This document shows positions 5,394-9,201 of a stretch of 9,201 nucleotides of DNA, piece by piece (the stretch's first letter is position 1; the number at the start of each line of letters is the position of its first letter). The notes beneath the pieces are model-generated. The model ran no database searches. It saw only the letters and a list, made by a program, of their open reading frames with translations, and was not told the origin of the DNA. Source of the stretch: Syntrophorhabdus sp. (lineage in GTDB: Bacteria > Desulfobacterota > BSN033 > UBA1163); the NCBI GenBank assembly GCA_020724025.1, contig DYHU01000143.1:1-9201 (forward strand), in the 5' to 3' direction. The translations under genes were made by a program, and so were the position numbers.

Positions 5394-8300
5394 ATGAAAA
5401 AGATAATTTACTCATTGATTTTAATGATTTTATTAGCTCCCTTTTCCTTTGCATTCGCTGCCGATACCGACGTTTATGTCCTTGATCAAACCATCCAGCA
5501 GGTTCCCCCGGATATATTATTGGTTCTCGACTTATCTGGCAGTATGCGTTGGACACCTGCCGGCGCCAAAATGTATATTTCAACTTCTCAAACCTGTGGA
5601 AGCGATGTTGCTTATTATCCCAACTCTGGGTCAGGATACACCAAGGAATGTACCATTGATGCTTATGGTACGGTCCCAAAATGGAGCGATGCTTCATGTT
5701 CAGGTCCATTTTATAGATCGGCACGCACAATTTCCGAAGTCGATTATCAAACCGATTGCAGCCGTGTTGAAATTGCAAAAAGAGCCATTAAAAGCGTCCT
5801 GGATGCCGATAATAACGGGACGGTTACTGCTGAAGATTATAATACTCTTAATATGAGATTGGGGTACATGAGATTTTATGATTGTGGAAGTGATACGGGC
5901 GCAAACTATAACTCCAATTGTAATCGATTAATCAATCCAATTGATACCCCGTATAATACCGTTTGGAACTCTATAAGCACTGCGGTGGCCAGCGGGGGGA
6001 CGCATCTGGCAAGCTCTTTGAAAGAGGCGAAACTTTATTTGGATGATCACAAAAGCGGGGATAATGCTAAGGCGTGCCGCAAAAAATTTGCCATATTAAT
6101 CTCAGATGGCGAGGATACTTTGGCATGCAGTGGTTCAGGGTCAGAATCGCAATCCGACCAATACAAAAGGAGGAGAGAGACCATAGCCAGGACAAGGGCT
6201 CTTTCAAATGCCGGGTACAAAGTGTTTGTAGTAGGTTTTGGGGCGCCATTGTCTAATACCCTTAGAAATACTTTGAATTGGGCGGCATATTATGGAGGGA
6301 CGGACAATCAATCTGTTGCAAATTCTATTACGGGGACCTATCTCATTCCTCCAGGACAACTTTTCCCAACGGGGACAACCAGTTGCTCGAATAACAGCAC
6401 ACCTGAGCCGGGAGCGCAGAATATTTCAGGTTACGCCTATTTTGCTGAAAATCCTTCTCAACTTGAGCAGACATTAACCGATATCAAGAATTATATTCTT
6501 AACCTCCTTGCGGAATCAACTTCCTACGTGGCGCCTGTCGTTCCGATCAGCCAGATGGAAAGCACCAGTTCTATGAACCGTATGTACATGGCGATGTTTA
6601 AACCCACTCTAAATAGTTTATGGCTTGGCAACATCAAAAAGTTTGGAATCGCAGATACACCCATCGGAAACCTCGAGATCGGAGACATTGTCGATGTCAA
6701 TAATAGCCCCGCCATTACTCCTCAGAATGAGATTGACAAGAATGCCCTATCTTATTGGAGCTCAGTAGCGGATGGAGGCGAGGTTACAAAGGGAGGGGTA
6801 GGAGAAAAATTGCAGAGTAGAGATTTTGTCAGCGACCCGAGAAAAATTTATACCTATATTGGATTAACGGATAAAAAATTATTAACGGAACCTGAGAATG
6901 CCTTTACGGTAGACAATCCCAACATAACTTATTCAAAATTAGGAATATCTGCTGATCCAGTGAAGAGAGAGCAAATTATTAAATTCGCTCATGGATATGA
7001 TTCCTTCAATTGGAACCCGCTGGACCCGCAGAACCCACAAAACCCATCTGGTATAGCCAACAAAAGAGATTGGCTATTAGGAGCCTTTATCCATTCGAGG
7101 CCGCTTATCATCCACTACTCAAACAAGTCTGTCATCTATGCAGGAGCCAATGACGGAATGTTTCATGCTTTCAACGACTCGAATGGAAGTGAATTGTGGG
7201 CCTTTATTCCACCCAGCTTATTACCACGGTTAAAAGATTTCGAAACCAACAATACGCTTCAAATCTTTGCGGATGGTTCTCCAAGAGCTTATATTGAAAA
7301 AAATTCAAGCGGTGCCATCACTCGGGCAATCATCATCTTTGGACTGCGTAGAGGAGGGGATCGATATATCGCTCTGGATGTTACTAATCCCGATTCTCCG
7401 AGTCTTTTATGGGAGATCAGTCCTTCGACATCATCCCCTTTATTAGGTCATGAGGTTACAACGGGTTTTGGAAGAATTGGACAGACCTGGTCAACTCTGG
7501 TAATGAAATCGGTGGCAGATGGAGAAGGGAAAAAGGTCGTCGCTTTCTTGGCAGGCGGATATGATCCATGCAATGATCCTAATATGAATTGTGGGTCTTC
7601 GGATCAGAAAGGCAATGCTGTTTATGCAATAGATGTAAAAACCGGTTCGAAGCTCTGGGAATTTTCTAAAACGAATGATTCCAGCATGACCTATTCAATT
7701 CCAAGTGATATCGCGGCATTAGATATTAATGGGGACAATAAGGTCGACCGACTTTATGTCGGGGATATGGGGGGACAGCTTTGGCGGTTTGATATTGGAA
7801 ATTTAAATAATATTGCCGGTTGGACCGGGAAAGTTATTTTCAAGTCCAACCAGGATGCGAGTAAAAAAAGAAAAACATTCTATCCGCCCGACATATCTCT
7901 TGAATCAGGGTATGAATGGGTTTACATTGGAAGCGGAGACCGAGAAAATCCAAAACAGGAAACGGGGACGGAAATCTTTCCCACACAGAACAGATTATAT
8001 GCAATAAAAGATACAAATCCTTTATCCCCATTAACAGAATCGAACCTGGTGGATGTCACCGACAATATCTTACAGAAACCGAATCCCAGCGCTGCCGAAA
8101 TTAATATTCAGAACCAAACGTTAAATGATCTCGTAAATTTAAACGGTTGGTTTATTACACTGGAAAACAAAGGTGAAAAATGCCTTGCCCCTCCAGTAAT
8201 TTTTTCTAAAGTTATATATTACACAACCTTTACACCCTCGTATCCCAATGAGGCGGACATCTGTTTCTTAGGTGAAGGAACGGGAAGGGTTTATGCATTA

Positions 8301-8543
8301 CAATATAGAACAGGGATGGCTATATTTAATTTTGACCTAACCAATGATATTGATGGACAGCCCCCCACCATTTACAAAACCGATCGTTCCATGGCCATTG
8401 GGGCTGGAATTCCATCCCAGGTTGTCATAGCAATCATAAAAGGAGATGTTGTGGGATATATCGGTGTAGGGGGGGGTGTATTTTCCCCAGAGGTTTCAAG
8501 CAAGAAAAATATATTGCCGCTTTATTGGAGAACTGTTTTTTAA
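5394..8543 (+). CDS. pilY1: Pilus tip-associated adhesin/assembly protein PilY1
   Basis: A 1049-aa exported protein that in other species sits at the pilus tip, promotes extension, binds surfaces and takes part in surface sensing. ATG 5394 is chosen over TTG 5388: GGAGG at 5380-5384 is nine bases from ATG but only three from TTG. A signal peptide ends around residue 22-23 (FAFA-AD). A von Willebrand A domain follows with MIDAS motif DLSGSM (46-51), the Thr in GGTHLASS (T203) and the conserved Asp in ISDGED (D238). Within it, residues 137-148 (DADNNGTVTAED) look like an EF-hand loop. Nine of 13 cysteines lie in the first 331 residues, suggesting disulfides. The C-terminal half is the PilY1 beta-propeller: VIYAGANDGMFHAFN (about 580-594), RRGGDRYIALDV, and the calcium loop DINGDNKVD (777-785) before YVGDMGGQLWRFD. 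No RGD motif is present. Length is typical and no frame break is seen. Confidence 0.96.
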   Translation: MKKIIYSLILMILLAPFSFAFAADTDVYVLDQTIQQVPPDILLVLDLSGSMRWTPAGAKMYISTSQTCGSDVAYYPNSGSGYTKECTIDAYGTVPKWSDASCSGPFYRSARTISEVDYQTDCSRVEIAKRAIKSVLDADNNGTVTAEDYNTLNMRLGYMRFYDCGSDTGANYNSNCNRLINPIDTPYNTVWNSISTAVASGGTHLASSLKEAKLYLDDHKSGDNAKACRKKFAILISDGEDTLACSGSGSESQSDQYKRRRETIARTRALSNAGYKVFVVGFGAPLSNTLRNTLNWAAYYGGTDNQSVANSITGTYLIPPGQLFPTGTTSCSNNSTPEPGAQNISGYAYFAENPSQLEQTLTDIKNYILNLLAESTSYVAPVVPISQMESTSSMNRMYMAMFKPTLNSLWLGNIKKFGIADTPIGNLEIGDIVDVNNSPAITPQNEIDKNALSYWSSVADGGEVTKGGVGEKLQSRDFVSDPRKIYTYIGLTDKKLLTEPENAFTVDNPNITYSKLGISADPVKREQIIKFAHGYDSFNWNPLDPQNPQNPSGIANKRDWLLGAFIHSRPLIIHYSNKSVIYAGANDGMFHAFNDSNGSELWAFIPPSLLPRLKDFETNNTLQIFADGSPRAYIEKNSSGAITRAIIIFGLRRGGDRYIALDVTNPDSPSLLWEISPSTSSPLLGHEVTTGFGRIGQTWSTLVMKSVADGEGKKVVAFLAGGYDPCNDPNMNCGSSDQKGNAVYAIDVKTGSKLWEFSKTNDSSMTYSIPSDIAALDINGDNKVDRLYVGDMGGQLWRFDIGNLNNIAGWTGKVIFKSNQDASKKRKTFYPPDISLESGYEWVYIGSGDRENPKQETGTEIFPTQNRLYAIKDTNPLSPLTESNLVDVTDNILQKPNPSAAEINIQNQTLNDLVNLNGWFITLENKGEKCLAPPVIFSKVIYYTTFTPSYPNEADICFLGEGTGRVYALQYRTGMAIFNFDLTNDIDGQPPTIYKTDRSMAIGAGIPSQVVIAIIKGDVVGYIGVGGGVFSPEVSSKKNILPLYWRTVF

Positions 8544-8588
8544 TTCGTCTCCATTAGGGATGGGTGAAAACTCGTTAGGGAGGCCAAG

Positions 8589-8918
8589 ATGAATACAGGA
8601 AAGTTCGTTGTGTTGATACCCCTTGTTCTTTGTATAAATTTGTTATTCTCCGACATTGGGATTTCACAAACGAAAAGGGCGGGTGAAACTATTTCCCTCT
8701 CAGGATTGATAAAGGATGTTTCTTGGGATCATAAGTCGATCGTTGTTAACGACAAGAAATTCTTCATCTCGCATGACACCAAGATTGTGGACCAAAAGGG
8801 AAACAAATTAAAATTAGAAGATATAAAGAACAATAGCGATGTCGCTATAGATGCTATTCCACATCCCAATGGATTCATCATCAAGGAGATTGTGCTCATT
8901 ACGGACAGAGGTGTTTAA
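8589..8918 (+). CDS. Small secreted protein, possible OB-fold/beta-barrel, unknown function
   Basis: A 109-aa protein. The start ATG is supported by AGGGAGG five bases upstream. The first ~26 residues are a signal peptide (K5, then FVVLIPLVLCINLLF, cut near GIS-Q). The mature part of about 80 residues has alternating short strands: SLSGLIKDVSWDHKSIVVND, KKFFISHDTKIVDQKGN, LEDIKNNSDVAIDAIP, GFIIKEIVLI. This strand pattern (G-x-I...V-x-x...V-N-x-x-x-F-x-I-x-x-x-T-x-I...L-x-D-I-K...V-x-V) resembles small periplasmic OB-like domains such as the DUF5666 group, but I cannot confirm a family. It lies 45 bp after pilY1 on the same strand and before the next sigma-54 promoter, so it is most likely the last gene of the cassette. 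It may bind or support PilY1 or the pilus in the periplasm; that role is inference. Confidence 0.75.
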   Translation: MNTGKFVVLIPLVLCINLLFSDIGISQTKRAGETISLSGLIKDVSWDHKSIVVNDKKFFISHDTKIVDQKGNKLKLEDIKNNSDVAIDAIPHPNGFIIKEIVLITDRGV

Positions 8919-8971
8919 TTTACTAAATTTTCACAACTCGACATTTTGTCCAAAATTAATAATTTTTTCAT
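8915..8971 (-). pseudogene. Truncated counterpart of the small divergent ORF (copy 2)
   Basis: On the minus strand, ATG 8971-8969 with GGGAGG five bases upstream opens MKKLLILDKMSSC and stops after 18 codons. The first eleven codons align without gaps to the ORF at 3453-3608; similarity is lost at about 8940, where the duplicated segment ends. Its stop overlaps the stop region of the upstream plus-strand gene. The most likely reading is a 5' remnant left by the duplication endpoint. It could instead be a very small peptide or plain regulatory DNA. Confidence 0.4.
8940..8950 (+). promoter_or_regulatory. Possible activator site, copy 2 (GACA-N3-TGTC)
   Basis: GACATTTTGTC is a perfect inverted GACA/TGTC with a three-base centre. 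It is placed 162 bp upstream of the second sigma-54 promoter, compared with 161 bp in copy 1. It also marks the left limit of detectable similarity between the two upstream regions. Confidence 0.35.
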
Positions 8972-9025
8972 AAAAACCTCCCTTTTATAAAGAACCAAAC
9001 CTATTTTCACCATCTATCCACAATA

Positions 9026-9038
9026 GCTCAACTTATTA
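9026..9038 (+). promoter_or_regulatory. IHF-like site, copy 2
   Basis: GCTCAACTTATTA keeps seven of the nine defined IHF consensus positions. It lies at the same place relative to the promoter as the copy 1 site. The match is weaker than copy 1 and rests mainly on conservation between copies. Confidence 0.22.
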
Positions 9039-9101
9039 AAAGCATAGGATGTTTTCTTCTCCAAATTCCTTCCCTCTCATCATTAATTAAAATATATTAA
9101 T

Positions 9102-9117
9102 TGGTATGCCCTTTGCA
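9102..9117 (+). promoter_or_regulatory. Sigma-54 (RpoN) promoter of the second cassette
   Basis: TGGTATGCCCTTTGCA has the GG and GC elements in exact -24/-12 spacing, like the copy 1 promoter. The predicted start is near 9128, and the AAAGGAGG ribosome site is at 9131-9138. Both cassettes should therefore respond to the same sigma-54 activator unless upstream differences separate them. Confidence 0.85.
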
Positions 9118-9145
9118 CAATAGATTTGTAAAAGGAGGCATCAAA

Positions 9146-9201
9146 GTGAATAATTCTTTAAGATCAAAAGGTTTTACACTTATAGAGGTTCTCATCTCCT
9201 T
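9146..9201 (+). CDS. pilV: Start of a second PilV-like minor prepilin, cut by window edge
   Basis: GTG 9146 follows AAAGGAGG by seven bases. The 18 visible codons give the leader MNNSLRSKG and FTLIEVLIS, a class III prepilin signal with Gly9 cleavage site and Glu at +5. All 56 visible bases equal the start of the first pilV-like gene at 3782. The gene runs off the right edge. By analogy with the first cassette, pilW-, pilX- and pilY1-like genes are expected beyond it, which the window cannot show. Confidence 0.9.
   Translation, partial: MNNSLRSKGFTLIEVLIS

Larger units (their letters stand above)
9096..9201 (+). repeat. Near-identical direct repeat, copy 2, cut by window edge
   Basis: This is the second copy of the segment at 3732-3837, with two base differences in 106. 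It is cut by the right edge, so its true length cannot be seen. Confidence 0.95.

Noticed and set aside
5248..5778. 176-aa minus-strand ORF across pilX and pilY1
   Set aside because: It overlaps two clearly identified genes on the other strand and has a composition typical of an antisense shadow.
7341..7364. Integrin-binding RGD motif in PilY1
   Set aside because: The sequence reads RRGGDRY, the common PilY1 propeller pattern, not RGD.

Overview
The window looks like a chromosomal segment of a Gram-negative bacterium that makes type IV pili and uses sigma-54. The general style (minor-pilin/PilY1 cluster, sigma-54 promoter, dispersed hairpin repeat near a housekeeping operon) resembles Desulfobacterota, Nitrospirota or similar groundwater/sediment lineages. 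The exact lineage cannot be fixed from this sequence, and that assignment is inference.

Left part (1-3021, minus strand): a two-gene housekeeping operon. A DEAD-box RNA helicase (1786-3021) is followed after 10 bp by typA/bipA (1-1775), a ribosome-associated translational GTPase whose last few residues fall off the left edge. Both concern RNA or ribosome function. The helicase leader contains a REP-like element (3060-3160) made of three hairpins. Its two outer 27-bp arms differ only by three compensatory base-pair swaps.

Middle (3161-3781): about 600 bp without a large gene. The left half holds only weak hairpins. The right half holds a probable small divergent ORF (51 codons, minus, 3453-3608) and the regulatory region of the pilus operon. 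That region has a sigma-54 -24/-12 promoter at 3738-3753, an IHF-like site and a GACA-type possible activator site.

Right part (3782-8918, plus strand): a co-directional operon for type IV pilus tip/priming components: pilV-like, pilW-like and pilX-like minor pilins, a 1049-aa pilY1 (signal peptide, von Willebrand A domain, C-terminal beta-propeller), and a small secreted protein of a possible OB/beta-barrel type. The minor pilins are expected to prime pilus assembly in the inner membrane and carry PilY1 to the pilus tip or cell surface. The base composition is visibly more AT-rich than in the left operon.

Right edge (8940-9201): the promoter region and the first 18 codons of the pilV-like gene occur again, 5,364 bp downstream of the first copy. 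The window therefore ends at the start of a second, tandem copy of the minor-pilin/PilY1 cassette, with its own sigma-54 promoter. This tandem array, the conserved regulatory islands, and the small divergent ORF that is whole in copy 1 but cut short in copy 2 are the most interesting parts of the window.
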